Origin: Doris montereyensis | Lineage: Eukaryota; Mollusca; Gastropoda; Nudibranchia; Dorididae | Assembly: GCA_037039925.1 (NCBI GenBank) | Contig: JAXRKP010000842.1 | Coordinates: 69,501 to 133,500, forward strand | DNA length: 64,000 nucleotides | Direction of reading: 5' to 3' | Shown here: positions 19,201 to 25,984 of the stretch, piece by piece | Layout: every line of letters starts with the position of its first letter | How positions within the stretch are numbered: position 1 is the stretch's first letter | The notes under the pieces: generated by a model | What the model was told of the DNA's origin: nothing | The model's input: the letters and a program-made list of their open reading frames with translations, nothing else | The model's database searches: none | Program-made: the position numbers and the translations under genes

Positions 19201-22066
19201 AAAAAAGAAGAAAAAAGCAAGGAGAGAGATGTGTGAGTATGAGAAAAACCCGAATGAAAAAAGAGGATAACTATAAGACTAGATCTATATCTCACTTGGT
19301 CTAGAAAGAAGAAATGATAGAGAATGACTGAAAGGAAATATCAATCAAGGCAAAAATTTACACTAAAGGTGCAGAAATGTATACAAATTACAAATGTATC
19401 GATGCAATAAGGAGATAGAGTAAATGACTTATCTGAAATGCCAATTAGCACTAGCTGATATGCTTTCGGAGCTTTCTTAAATCCAATTTCTTCCTTTATT
19501 TCTGGCAAACTGTAAATCAGGTGGATGTAGAGTGAATTTGATGATATTACTATCTCATAAACAGGCATGCGATTACACAATGTAAAACATATTTCTATAT
19601 CTATGGGGATTGTGTAATGTCTGAGGTAGTGCTTAGATCTAGATCTAGATTCTAGATATTTCTCGTTTGTTGTCTGGCGAAGGGTTATACCCGAAACATC
19701 ACTTGTTTGTTCTATCTTTATTAGGGAGTTGTCACATATTGTCATATTTCGTGCTTGTATATATAATGCTATACAAAAGAAAAAAAAGTCATGAAATAAA
19801 TCATTTAGATTTCATAGGCTATGATCATAGATACTAATTTTCCAAGCAATATATCTTTCAATAGTTTGTATGTTTATTCTGACTGGAAGAAGTTTTTTTA
19901 CATGTTTATTCATGTTTAAAAGTGAAGGAAAGTTTCTTCTAGGTCCTTACATTCCCATAGAGCCGAAGCGTTTCCTGGTTTGTATAGGGTGAGCGGAACA
20001 GGTGATAATTATCATCTTCTTGACAGGCCGCTAGTCTGTCGCAAATTTTTTATTCCCAAGCTGTTGCTGGTACCCAATTGCACCTGGGCAGAGTGAAGAA
20101 AATGCGTGTTGTTATGTGTCTTCTCCAAGGAACACTACGTCAAACCTAGCATTGCTAGGTTTTGAACCTAGGATCTCATGATCCCAAGTCTGGTAGCCTA
20201 ACCACTGTGTCACCGATATTCCTAATTAATTCATATGTATATTTACGTTCGATTCTTACATTAATTTGCAGAAAAAAGGAGGAGCAGGTCACATCTAACC
20301 ACGAATCGGCCTTCGCCATTGCAGCGGTTGCTGTGGGCTTATGGGTAGAATTCCCCGTTGTCGGAGACTTGTTCCTGGCGCACCTTCAGACTGTTTGTCC
20401 CTATGTCTTGCCATTTTACAGTCTACGCCAAGAGGGACAATCCACTCCAGAGTACTACAGGTGAGATTTTTGCAAATTTGTTTTTTTGGGTGTTTTTACA
20501 CTTTATTTGACCCACATCCACAACTAAGGTGAACCCTGGGTTTTAGGCAGGCTTTTACCATTTCCCCCAGACGGCCCTGTAAATGACCAAGGGATCTTTA
20601 ATTTGCACAGTGTTGTGATTGACACACAGGATTTCCTTTTTGTCGTCTATTTTCAATGGAGCTAGGTGTCGATACACCTACCTAAACTGGGGGGGGGGGG
20701 GGGGGTGTTCTCTCTCGAGAATAAATGTGAGAGAACTTTTTCAACTTGTCGGGCATGAACCCATGGCCTTTTTGGTTGAGAGGCAGACGCTTTGCATCTG
20801 GACCACCAAGTCCCCTACAGTTCAGGAATTGATGTATGAGTTTATGTCATAATGGGAAGAGCAAGGTAAAGGTTTGTATAATATTTTACTGACGGCTCAA
20901 TTTGTCCAGCAACTAACCTTTTTTAGTCTTGAAAAATGAAACCATAGGGAAAACACCCCCCCCTCCCAAAAAAATCCCTGGAAAATAAGCAAATAGGCCT
21001 ACATATACATAGGAAGATGAATCAATTTTTAAAAACAGCGTTTGAACATGAAATGAACATTTATAAAGATTTTCAAGTTTAAGGCTGGTCAGCTGTTTGA
21101 TAAATAAGCACAGCGCAGACCTACTGTTGATATTATTGATCTGTGATCTGTGTTTATCAATGGAACATTACTCTTAAATAATTGAAATGGTGTAAAGATA
21201 AATTGGTTGGTTATATATAACCAATATTGTTTAAAACCAATTTCTTCCTTTATTTCTGGCAAACTGTAAATCAGGTGGATGTAGAGTGAATTTGATTATA
21301 TTACTATCTCATAAACGGGCATGTGATTACACAATGTAAAACATATTTCTATATCTATTGGGATTGACATTGAAAGTTTGGGAGGGGGGGGGGGATCAAA
21401 TGACAGTCAAATGGTACACAGTTTTCTCCAGAGTTCAAACGTTACATATTTTCTCCGGGTTCAAATGTTACATATTTTCTCTCACGTTAAAATGTTACAA
21501 ACAGCCTGGTTCAAGCATAACTACAGATTCACAAAGACGTAATACTATTGGTATCATATTTTCTTAAATTTTTATACGTTTTTTTAGTGACACTTTTTCT
21601 TTTTCTCTCTCTTTCTTTCTTTCTTTAGATCAATGGGCTACAAAATTGATGAGGACGGATCGGTCGAGGAGCAGGACAAATTTCTTCATCGTATGTCTGG
21701 CTGTATGCGACTTTACTGCGCTTGTTTGGTGGCCACGCTCCCAAGGGACAGCACCCCCACGGAGTGGAGCACGCTTGGATGTGGCTGTGTCGGACGTTGA
21801 ACATGGAGCCACAACCTGACATCACTGCTGCTATGATATTCGACGTGCTCTCCGTCACTGGATACCTTCTATTCAGCGAATACAAAATTCAGTTTGTGAA
21901 ACTTCTTCACTTGGTATACAAAGTGTATCTTCCCAAGATGAAGAGTGTATCTATCACCAATTCAATAGTTGGACGGTTAGAGATTTTCCTGGAAAATTCC
22001 CTGCAAAACAATGCGAGGGTGGAGCCTCCCAAAGGCCTCTTATCTCCCAATTTTTGGTTTTCTTGA
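3232..22066 (+). CDS. GLE1: GLE1 RNA export mediator (nucleoporin GLE1), split gene, 5' end not found
   Basis: GLE1 sits on the cytoplasmic face of the nuclear pore, where with inositol hexakisphosphate it activates the DEAD-box helicase DDX19/Dbp5 for mRNA export; it also acts in translation. Exons read in order: 3232-3532, 4447-4606, 6048-6194, 6715-6775, 8338-8405, 8715-8892, 9738-9846, 10162-about 10241, 11339-11375, 12466-12563, 14757-14969, 20272-20460 and 21629-22066 (stop TGA 22064-22066). The order follows the family: Ser/Asn-rich N-terminus, long charged coiled coil (6048-11375), then the conserved helical C-terminal domain. Diagnostic pieces include [15 protein letters not shown] and [13 protein letters not shown], matching human VGDLILAHLHKKCPY and QILNMEPLSDVTA. 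Phases agree at the 6194/6715, 6775/8338, 8405/8715, 8892/9738, 9846/10162, 11375/12466, 12563/14757 and 20460/21629 junctions. Frame breaks lie near 3290, 6165, 10205, 20272 and 21750, so the open frame is not continuous as given. Identity is near certain; whether this copy is functional is not settled. Confidence 0.93.
3907..4245 (+). repeat. Dispersed intronic repeat, copy 1 of 3
   Basis: This segment shares ordered blocks with 5475-5755 and 11648-12015: a TTTG-GTCTGTAAGTCTGT-like block, then GAAACCCTA-like, a GGCAGAGACTCAGAG-like block, AAATTATCAATGTTTTCTGGAA, and an end GGTTGGTAGCTAT. I do not know the family. It has no coding capacity. Confidence 0.6.
4447..4606 (+). CDS. GLE1: GLE1 exon, Ser-rich linker, tentative
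   Basis: The acceptor follows TTTCTATTTTATTCTTG...CATTAG. The frame [20 protein letters not shown] is Ser/Pro-rich, like the variable N-terminal third of animal GLE1. The exon starts with four A's; one A fewer would restore phase with the AG at the end of the 3532 exon. The donor GTGACT at 4607 is weak, and the phase to the 6048 exon does not fit without another indel, so the 3' boundary is uncertain. Confidence 0.45.
4660..4862. repeat. (CT)n microsatellite with duplicated flanks
   Basis: A CT/CTGT-rich tract with a core of pure CT at about 4788-4824. A block CCATCTTTCTCTCTTCTCTC occurs on both sides of it. Open frames across it are simple-repeat artefacts. Confidence 0.9.
5475..5755 (+). 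repeat. Dispersed intronic repeat, copy 2 of 3
   Basis: Same block order as the copies at 3907 and 11648, ending AAAAGGTTGGTAGCTATG. Diverged by point changes and small indels. Confidence 0.6.
6048..6194 (+). CDS. GLE1: GLE1 coiled-coil exon with internal frame break
   Basis: The acceptor is TTGACTTTAG and the donor AG|GTAAGA. The exon encodes [20 protein letters not shown] and a Lys/Glu-rich continuation, corresponding to the start of the human GLE1 coiled coil (ALSEMASEQLKRFDEWKEL). The first frame meets TGA at 6173; the frame needed to join the next exon in phase is [11 protein letters not shown]. The exon is 147 bp, while its start phase 0 and end phase 2 require 146 or 149, so a small indel in the AAAGAGAG run near 6160-6167 is implied by the length alone. 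Confidence 0.8.
6223..6445 (-). mobile_element. SINE family 1 copy, tRNA-like head missing
   Basis: It shares the body of the complete copy at 39586-39938: TTCCTTCAAG, a CATAGAGCCGGAG block, TTTCTATAGCGTGAAG, GGTGATAATAATCACCTCC, CAGGTTTTTAC. It lies 28 bases after a GLE1 splice donor. The element reads on the - strand; the tRNA-like end at the right is absent here. Confidence 0.7.
6715..6775 (+). CDS. GLE1: GLE1 coiled-coil exon
   Basis: The acceptor is TTTCCCATTTCAG and the donor AAG|GTTTGT. The first base completes AGC with the preceding exon. It encodes [20 protein letters not shown] and one Lys, a heptad-like charged helix as in the family. Phase 0 at the end matches the next exon at 8338. 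Confidence 0.8.
6800..7595 (+). mobile_element. Non-LTR retrotransposon (LINE) reverse transcriptase C-terminal fragment
   Basis: It lies in the GLE1 intron between 6775 and 8338, same strand. It contains the reverse-transcriptase catalytic box as [14 protein letters not shown] (about 6848), then [24 protein letters not shown] and, at the end, [18 protein letters not shown] and [15 protein letters not shown], followed by a short (ATG)n tail. Stops at about 6947 and 7239 and the missing 5' part make it a dead 5'-truncated copy. The motif order is that of LINE ORF2 C-termini; I do not assign a clade. Confidence 0.85.
8338..8405 (+). CDS. GLE1: GLE1 coiled-coil exon
   Basis: The acceptor is CTTCTTTTTAACAG and the donor CG|GTAGGT. 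It encodes [20 protein letters not shown] plus KK. The split Arg codon (CG + G) joins in phase to the exon at 8715. Confidence 0.82.
8715..8892 (+). CDS. GLE1: GLE1 coiled-coil exon
   Basis: The acceptor is TTTTTGCTCATTAG and the donor CTG|GTAAGT. It reads [20 protein letters not shown] and continues to the ATYSTLREL end. In human GLE1 the corresponding region lies just before the central variable segment. The 178 bp length and both phases fit the neighbouring exons. Confidence 0.85.
8948..9175 (-). mobile_element. SINE family 1 copy, partial
   Basis: Body blocks as in the 39586 copy (TTCCTTCATCGCC, TTCTATGGCGTGAAACGG, ATAGTGATCACCTCC, CGCAGGTTTTCAC, TGTCAAGTGTCTTTG, GACCTAGCATTGC). It is interrupted before the tRNA-like end. 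Located in the GLE1 intron just after the 8892 donor. Confidence 0.7.
9738..9846 (+). CDS. GLE1: GLE1 exon
   Basis: The acceptor is CCTGTTGAAACAG and the donor ATGG|GTTAGT. It encodes [20 protein letters not shown] and ends in VELLKQQM. The last base (G) completes GAG with AG of the exon at 10162. Confidence 0.83.
10162..10241 (+). CDS. GLE1: GLE1 exon running into a tandem repeat; 3' boundary unresolved
   Basis: The acceptor is CATATTTCAG. It reads [17 protein letters not shown], then meets TGA at 10213-10215. The frame [13 protein letters not shown] continues the same Lys/Glu-rich helix, so one small indel near 10205-10214 is likely. No donor in the required phase follows; instead the sequence passes into a 54-bp tandem array, and a 40-base segment from this junction (10242-10281) recurs exactly at 10403-10442. 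The array probably disturbed or hid the original splice donor. Confidence 0.65.
10310..10720. repeat. 54-bp minisatellite in a GLE1 intron
   Basis: The unit runs CTTCAAGTGTTGTGATCTAG then ACATTGTCAATGCAATATTT and AGCATAGTAGCCTA. About five full or partial units lie between 10361 and 10710, with shorter derivatives at both edges. It directly follows the exon at 10162. Confidence 0.85.
11339..11375 (+). CDS. GLE1: GLE1 micro-exon
   Basis: A 37-base exon between TTTTCCTCTCACAG and the donor CA|GTAAGT. It encodes [12 protein letters not shown] plus one base, which completes ATT (Ile) with the next exon at 12466. It is short, but the splice sites and phases are good on both sides. Confidence 0.75.
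11648..12015 (+). repeat. Dispersed intronic repeat, copy 3 of 3
   Basis: Same block order as copies 1 and 2, with an internal run of 12 A's (about 11758-11770) and an end ATTTGGCAGCTATG. All three copies lie in GLE1 introns in the same orientation. Confidence 0.6.
12466..12563 (+). CDS. GLE1: GLE1 exon
   Basis: The acceptor is TCCTTATTTCCAG and the donor CAG|GTGAGT. It encodes [20 protein letters not shown] followed by [12 protein letters not shown]. It ends in phase 0, matching 14757. It precedes the conserved C-terminal domain, as in human GLE1. Confidence 0.82.
12666..12720 (+). mobile_element. SINE family 2 head fragment
   Basis: GGGGACTCGGTAGTCCAGAG and GTGTCGGCCTCTCAACCAAA match the tRNA-like head of the full copy at 33310. 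The body does not follow. A 184-codon open frame crossing this point is an accident of exon, intron and SINE sequence. Confidence 0.7.
13139..13221. repeat. (TA)n microsatellite
   Basis: About 40 uninterrupted TA dinucleotides in a GLE1 intron. Confidence 0.97.
13519..14335 (-). mobile_element. LINE 3'-end fragment with a direct repeat at both edges
   Basis: On the - strand it reads as a LINE ORF2 C-terminus across several frames: [68 protein letters not shown] block of about 80 bases (CCATATTGGTTACT...GTGGCTCACG...CCTTTCCTTCACTCCTG) occurs at 13527-13600 and again at 14251-14325, so the element edge is duplicated. It lies in a GLE1 intron, antisense to the gene. Confidence 0.78.
14757..14969 (+). 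CDS. GLE1: GLE1 exon, start of the conserved C-terminal domain
   Basis: The acceptor is CATATTCCTCACAG and the donor GTG|GTGAGT; the exon has 71 full codons. It reads [20 protein letters not shown] and ends [11 protein letters not shown]. The human counterpart has KKIKMDLQKAATIPVSQIS and ends VQYKLAEKFV, so this is a colinear match through the whole exon. Confidence 0.93.
14995..15530. repeat. 27-bp minisatellite evolving into a 60-bp dimer
   Basis: It begins with exact 27-base units (GAGTGATTGCCTGGCTGAGT + GGCCTTA). From about 15255 a 60-base higher-order unit appears, made of two diverged monomers (GAGTGATTTCTTGGTTGAAT... and GTGATTGCTTGGTTGAATGA...). It lies immediately before the piggyBac element. 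Confidence 0.88.
15600..16320. repeat. Tandem duplication of the piggyBac 3' non-coding region
   Basis: Two units of roughly 360 bases, 15600-15960 and 15961-16320. Both contain TTTCCATGACTTCCA, TATGAAATTGAAGGTAATGA, TTGAGATGATTTGGGGTATT, CACTTACTTGAGTTATATCT, and GTCCAAAAGAAAGTTATGC...AAAAACCTAAAT in the same order, with about 5-10% differences by eye. Confidence 0.85.
16281..18274 (-). pseudogene. piggyBac transposase (DDE_Tnp_1_7 type), frame-broken
   Basis: Cut-and-paste transposase. Part 1 (18274 to about 17594) is an acidic, Ser-rich N-terminus with a candidate start at [14 protein letters not shown]. Part 2 (17585-16962) is the catalytic core; part 3 (16889-16281) is the end of the core and a Cys-rich tail. 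Catalytic Asp residues are all present: SIDEM (codon 17349-17351), FGDRFYTS (codon 17103-17105) and NGCDRADQ (codon 16791-16793, with a second Asp at 16782-16784). The tail NCRVCSR...NVCTG...HLCKKDC is the zinc-binding end usual in the family. Two breaks, near 17590 and near 16960, split the frame; the piece between core and tail ([18 protein letters not shown]) is readable in another frame. The intact triad suggests a young copy. Not domesticated as far as I can see. Confidence 0.9.
18921..19751. mobile_element. Fold-back element with ~130-bp inverted arms
   Basis: The left arm 18921-19050 (AAATATGACAATAAGTGACA, AGAACAAACACGTGATGTTT, CAGACAACAAACGAGAAATA, TCTAGATCTAAGCACT.CCTCAG) is the reverse complement of the right arm 19606-19751, with a few differences. 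The middle carries a GA-rich block (19070-19260) and a unique part. Both arms contain AGATCTAGATCT. Part of the right half (19486-19616) recurs at 21238-21366, and the outer end recurs near 43368-43405, so this is a dispersed family. It has no coding capacity. Confidence 0.75.
19935..20215 (-). mobile_element. SINE family 1 copy with tRNA-like end
   Basis: The body matches other family-1 copies (CATAGAGCCGAAGCGT, TAGGGTGAGCGGAACAGGTG, AATGCGTGTT, CAAACCTAGCATTGCTAGG). The right end TTTTGAACCTAGGATCTCAT and GGTAGCCTAACCACTGTGTC is the complement of a tRNA-like B box and A box. It lies just upstream of the GLE1 exon at 20272. Confidence 0.75.
20272..20460 (+). CDS. GLE1: GLE1 exon, conserved C-terminal domain
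   Basis: The acceptor is TTAATTTGCAG and the donor CAG|GTGAGA. It encodes [20 protein letters not shown] followed by [17 protein letters not shown]. The previous exon ends in phase 0, but the homologous frame here starts one base in. Removing one A from the run of six at 20272-20277 restores the join, giving V-KKEEQVTS, which aligns with human V-KQGEEEVAS. Confidence 0.93.
20501..20816 (-). mobile_element. SINE family 2 copy
   Basis: It starts with the tail block CACATCCACAACTAAGGTGA and ends with the complement of the tRNA-like head (GAACCCATGGCCTTTTTGGT, GGACCACCAAGTCCCC). The GACGGCCCTGTAAATGACCA and TAGGTGTCGATACACCTACC blocks match the full copy at 33310. It contains a run of about 17 G's. 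Confidence 0.8.
21238..21366. repeat. Second copy of part of the fold-back element
   Basis: Nearly identical to 19486-19616 (TTTCTTCCTTTATTTCTGGC, AAATCAGGTGGATGTAGAGT, CATATTTCTATATCTAT.GGGATTG). It lies in the last GLE1 intron. Confidence 0.85.
21629..22066 (+). CDS. GLE1: GLE1 terminal exon with a frame break
   Basis: The acceptor follows a long CT-rich tract (TTCTTTCTTTCTTTAG). The first base completes AGA, then [20 protein letters not shown] leads into [11 protein letters not shown]. After about 21750 the homology shifts frame: [20 protein letters not shown] continues to the C-terminus SPNFWFS and TGA at 22064. The human protein has [20 protein letters not shown] and ends TSSFWRS. One missing base near 21749-21756 (GACAGCACCCCC) would fuse the two frames. 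Length and end agree with the family. Confidence 0.93.
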
Positions 22067-22150
22067 TGTATGTGCGAATAGAAAATTTTATTTATTGGAA
22101 ATTTCAAATCAGATATGAATGTGATTTTACCCATTTGCTAAAACTTGATC

Positions 22151-22167
22151 AATAAAAAATAAATAAA
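22151..22167 (+). promoter_or_regulatory. GLE1 polyadenylation signals
   Basis: Two AATAAA hexamers, at 22151-22156 and 22162-22167, lie 85-100 bases after the GLE1 stop codon, the usual place for the cleavage signal. Confidence 0.65.
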
Positions 22168-22169
22168 AT

Positions 22170-23243
22170 CTTGAGAGAAAACGTCCCCAACCCAAACTGT
22201 TTTTCTTTGGTTTTTAAGTATTATATTAAATGAATGATTTACGATGGCAATATGATCATGATGTGGATATGGAGAGAGTGCCAATTAAGAGTTTTTTCGA
22301 TTCAGTGGTCCAAATCACCTGGCCTCTTGGTCAGCTCCTGGCATAGAGAAGACTGACGAATGTTGCCTAAATCGTGCTTTTCAAACCCCGGATTAACTCT
22401 CTCTTCCCAATGTATTTGAGAACCATTACAGAAAGCTACATAAAGTGCAGCACAGTCATTTCAATTTTTTCAGATCTGGTCAATTAGTTTGAGAAAGTCA
22501 TAAATTGGAGGTTTACAGGTTGTCGGTCCTAATTCATAAATTTAGAGACTACAAAACAAAAGGATATCGTACTGATGCGTGTTACACATCCCATCACGTG
22601 CTCATACCAGTCCAGTCATGTCAGCATAGATCTAGATTTAAGTTTATTCACCCATTGCTTGTCTGTTCAGTATATACAGCATTAGTCAAAAGGAAGCGAT
22701 TCATTTAAACTAAACTCAAACAGCATCATGTACTATGAAACGGGCTATGAGCGAAACCGAGATTAACGAGCGCGTAGTTTTCATTGGCAGTGTTTAAACA
22801 GCACGTAACCGCACTAAACAGCAAAGTGCTTTTTTGAGAGAATAGGCCTTTTGCAAGGGATAAAACTAAATTCTAAAACAACAAAGTACAAAGAGTAAAC
22901 ACCCCCTCTCTCGGACACACACACACACACCTTTTCCACATCCCTGTTGCCGTGTTACCGCTAAAGAACGCTGCCATGTCCATGTATAGTCAAGAGGGCT
23001 AAGTGGCTATTCTATCTCGTACTTCCTAACCTTTCTCCTGCGTAAAAAGTCTAAAATTTAAGCATTTATTATTTATACAAATTTCTTTACTTTTTTATAG
23101 GAGTTTGGTAATTTGAGATTTTCTTATTGGGGTTCAAGAAAGGCGTGTTGCTAGTACAAAGTAAATAGAGGAAATAAAAACATATAGAAGAGTTTATTAA
23201 GATAGCCGTAATTCAAGTTTTTTGGTTAGAGATTCGCATGCTG
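22170..23243. other. Intergenic, no gene seen
   Basis: AT-rich sequence after GLE1. It holds a short (AC)n at about 22916-22930. Open frames are short and without family motifs. Confidence 0.6.
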
Positions 23244-23308
23244 CACTGTCACCTCCAGATAATCCAGATGTCTCGATAATCCGAGAGAGAGAGAGAGAGA
23301 GAGAGTGT

Positions 23309-23416
23309 TAACTGTCTTTCTCCAAGTAATACAACGCCGGACCTAGTTTTACTAGGATTCGAACCTGGGATCTCATGGTCCCATCAAGAAGCCTAACAAC
23401 TCAACCACCGACTCCA
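23309..23416 (-). mobile_element. SINE family 1 tRNA-like end fragment
   Basis: GTCTTTCTCCAAGTAATACA, GGACCTAGTTTTACTAGGAT, TCGAACCTGGGATCTCATGG and AACTCAACCACCGACTCC match the right end of family 1. It is preceded by a (GA)n tract at 23284-23305. Confidence 0.65.
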
Positions 23417-23517
23417 CAGATACTATTACAGGATGCTCAAACCGGAGAAGCTTCACTTTCTTAGTTCAATCTCCAAATTTAATACCAAGAGCACGGAACA
23501 GCGCTAAAGTAATACAT

Positions 23518-23850
23518 GTACTAGTACTAATACAGTGGTAGGCCTAATAATAACAGGCAACCTTGAAAGAACAAATCAATATTATTAATCTTATTCATGT
23601 AAATCTAGTACTAGTGGAAGGCCTAATAATAACAGAACAAATCAATATTATTAATCTTATTCATGGCCTAGTACTAATATAGTGGAAGGCCTAATAATAA
23701 CAGGCAACCTTGAAAGAACAAATCAATATTATTAATCTTATTCATGTAAATCTAGTACTAGTACTAATACAGTGGAAGGCCTAATAATAACAGGCAACCT
23801 TGAAAGAACAAATCAATATTATTAATCTTATTCATGTAGATCTAGTATTA
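23518..23850. repeat. ~85-bp tandem repeat, four units
   Basis: The unit contains GGCCTAATAATAACAGGCAA, CCTTGAAAGAACAAATCAAT, ATTATTAATCTTATTCATGT and CTAGTACTA. The second unit lacks the GGCAACCTTGAAA part. Confidence 0.88.
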
Positions 23851-24119
23851 CTACTAGTAGTAGTAATAGACAGACATATACTGTAATTCTCAGAAAAGCG
23901 CATTGAGGGCCGGACAGAGAGAGCTCTGGCCAGTGATGAACAGCATTGTTGTACTCTGACGCCCGTAAAATGCTCCAGGCTTCATTACAGTGAGTTCTGA
24001 GGGCTTTTGCTGATTCAATCACAATGTGTTCCTTTGATTTTGATCGGTGATTCGATAATCCGGACAAATTTGCTCGAACGGAGGTGTTCGGATTATCGAG
24101 ACGCGACTGAATATCATTA

Positions 24120-25283
24120 CAACAAATGACTATTCAAGGCCTAGATAAGTAAATTAACACAATGTGCTATCATTATCATTGATCACCAGGGGCCCATAAA
24201 TGTACCAATGTGGACCAATTAATCCAAACCCACAGCACGAGGGATGTCATTATCACACATTGTGCTCCTCTCTCTTTCCATGCGTGTTTGCTGGGTCTGA
24301 AAAACTTGCTTCTAATTGGTTGAAATAAAAAGAGAATAAGGGGAGTTTTCAAGTGATACGGTATTCCCACCAAACTGCACGGCAGTCGAATGCATGATTA
24401 ATCATATTCTTAATGCATGTTGTTTATCATATTCTTAATGCATGTTGTTTATCATGTAAAAGAATGTTACAGCGCTAATTACCCCTTCAAAATACAACCG
24501 GCTGGCTTGACTTCTCCACAGCGCAACAGGTTTTTGTAAATCTGTTTATTCAATTCTTGTGAATTATAAACTTGATAACGTCTTCTTGCCTCGTCTCGCA
24601 CACATACACACCACAATTAATACAACTAGTCTTGGCTGTCTCAGCTCTGGTCACTCTTTCCTACCCTTTCCCTTCCCGACTCAGTAGATCTGCCAGACAG
24701 ACAGCCGATTGGCTCTCTCTTTGATCGCGTGGACAAAATCTGAGATAACACTTTTACTGAAGGAGATCGTATTTTGTAAGACACCCATGTCAACCAATAA
24801 AATATCATTCCTAGTTGCCGAATGCCCTTGGTGTAGTCTTGAGTGATACTAGTGATAGAAGAATGTAACACTACAGATCTATGAACAGATGATAGGCCTT
24901 TTGAGTCTTGTCCTCAAACCAACGAACAAGAAACAAAACCCAAATAATAACAAACAACTAACAAAACAAAAGAGTTTATTTTCAAACAAGGATAGCAATG
25001 TAAATAATGGGTTGTGGCTCTTGACTCCGTCAAAATGCACCTTCGCCAAAAGGCATGTCTTTTTTGTCACCCGTGGTCCGTGTATTTTGGTGGAGACTAC
25101 TGAAATAGTGACACATGTTAGTTTTTGTTACTAATTTCTGATTTTCTCCATGAAATTTTGTTGAAAAGGTCTTTAACTTTAAAGTTTTTAATCGCCTAGG
25201 AAATAATTTGCTGTTCATTGCTCCTCCTTAAGTTAAAGAGGCCCTGGTTTGCAAGGCAAATTCATATTGGTAGTAGTAATAAG
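24120..25283. other. Intergenic, no gene seen
   Basis: The only structure is a 25-base direct duplication (ATCATATTCTTAATGCATGT + TGTTT) at 24401-24425 and 24426-24450. Confidence 0.6.
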
Positions 25284-25600
25284 CCGGCAGTGGACAGGTA
25301 AGCACTTGTACGGTGAGTAGATGATTACCGCCTTCCAGGCGGGTCTTGGCCGACCAAAGGCTAAGGGAGTTAACCCTGACAGAAAACAACCTGCTGCCTT
25401 GCAGGCCGGTCTTGGTTGACCAAAGACCAAGGAGTTGACCCTGACAGAAAATAACGACCTTCTGCCTTGCAGGCTGATTTAAATGATTAAAGGCTAAGGG
25501 AGTTAACCCTGACAAAAATAACAAGGCGTGGTAGGGGCCTCAAGGTGACAGCTCCACCATCTACCTAAGAACAATGAGGTAATCCCCTGCTTATCCAAAA
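25284..25600. repeat. Outer left arm of an inverted-repeat structure
   Basis: It opens with CCGGCAGTGGACAGGTAAGC, then has repeated ~66-base units around GGCTAAGGGAGTTAACCCTG and GCTGCCTTGCAGGC, and ends in CTCAAGGTGACAGCTCCACC and TAATCCCCTGCTTATCCAAA. All these blocks occur in reverse complement at 28066-28404. Confidence 0.85.
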
Positions 25601-25645
25601 TCAAACAGATTCAGAGAAATAAATATAATACAACTGGCTTGACCT

Positions 25646-25880
25646 GTACGGGTAGATGATCCCGCCTTCCACGAGTCTCCTGCTGCCTTGCAGGCAGGTC
25701 TTGGCTGACCAAAGACTAAGAGAGTTAACCCTGAAAGAAAACAACCTGCTGCCTTTCAAGCCGGTCTTGACTGACCAAAGGCTAAGGGAGTTAACCCTGA
25801 CAGAAAATAACAACCTGCTGCCTTGCAGGCTGGTCTTGAATGACTAAAGGCTAAGAGAGTTAACCCTGACAGAAAATAAC
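25646..25880. repeat. Inner left arm (second copy) of the inverted-repeat structure
   Basis: The closest reverse-complement partner of 28140-28376: both carry TAGATGATCCCGCC.TCCACGA, GAAAGAAAACAACCTGCTGC and TCTTGAATGACTAAAGGCTA. It directly abuts the LINE fragment. Confidence 0.85.
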
Positions 25881-25984
25881 AAGGCCTGGACAGAGAAAGA
25901 TGGATGTCCTTCTTTGCTGCCTTACGTGCAAACAGGCATACTGGGCAGTAAGTAAGTAAATAAGTAGGTCAGTCAGTACATTTC

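Larger units (their letters stand above)
23244..24112. mobile_element. Possible pogo/Tigger-like non-autonomous DNA element
   Basis: The left end CACTGTCACCTCCAGATAAT (with CTCGATAATCC at 23273) and the right end, read inward, CAGTCGCGTCTCGATAATCC are similar, imperfect inverted ends of the CTCGATAATCCG type seen in pogo-like elements. A second ATAATCC motif lies just inside each end. The interior carries a SINE end, a tandem repeat and a short - strand frame (23828-24067) of unknown meaning. Confidence 0.35.
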
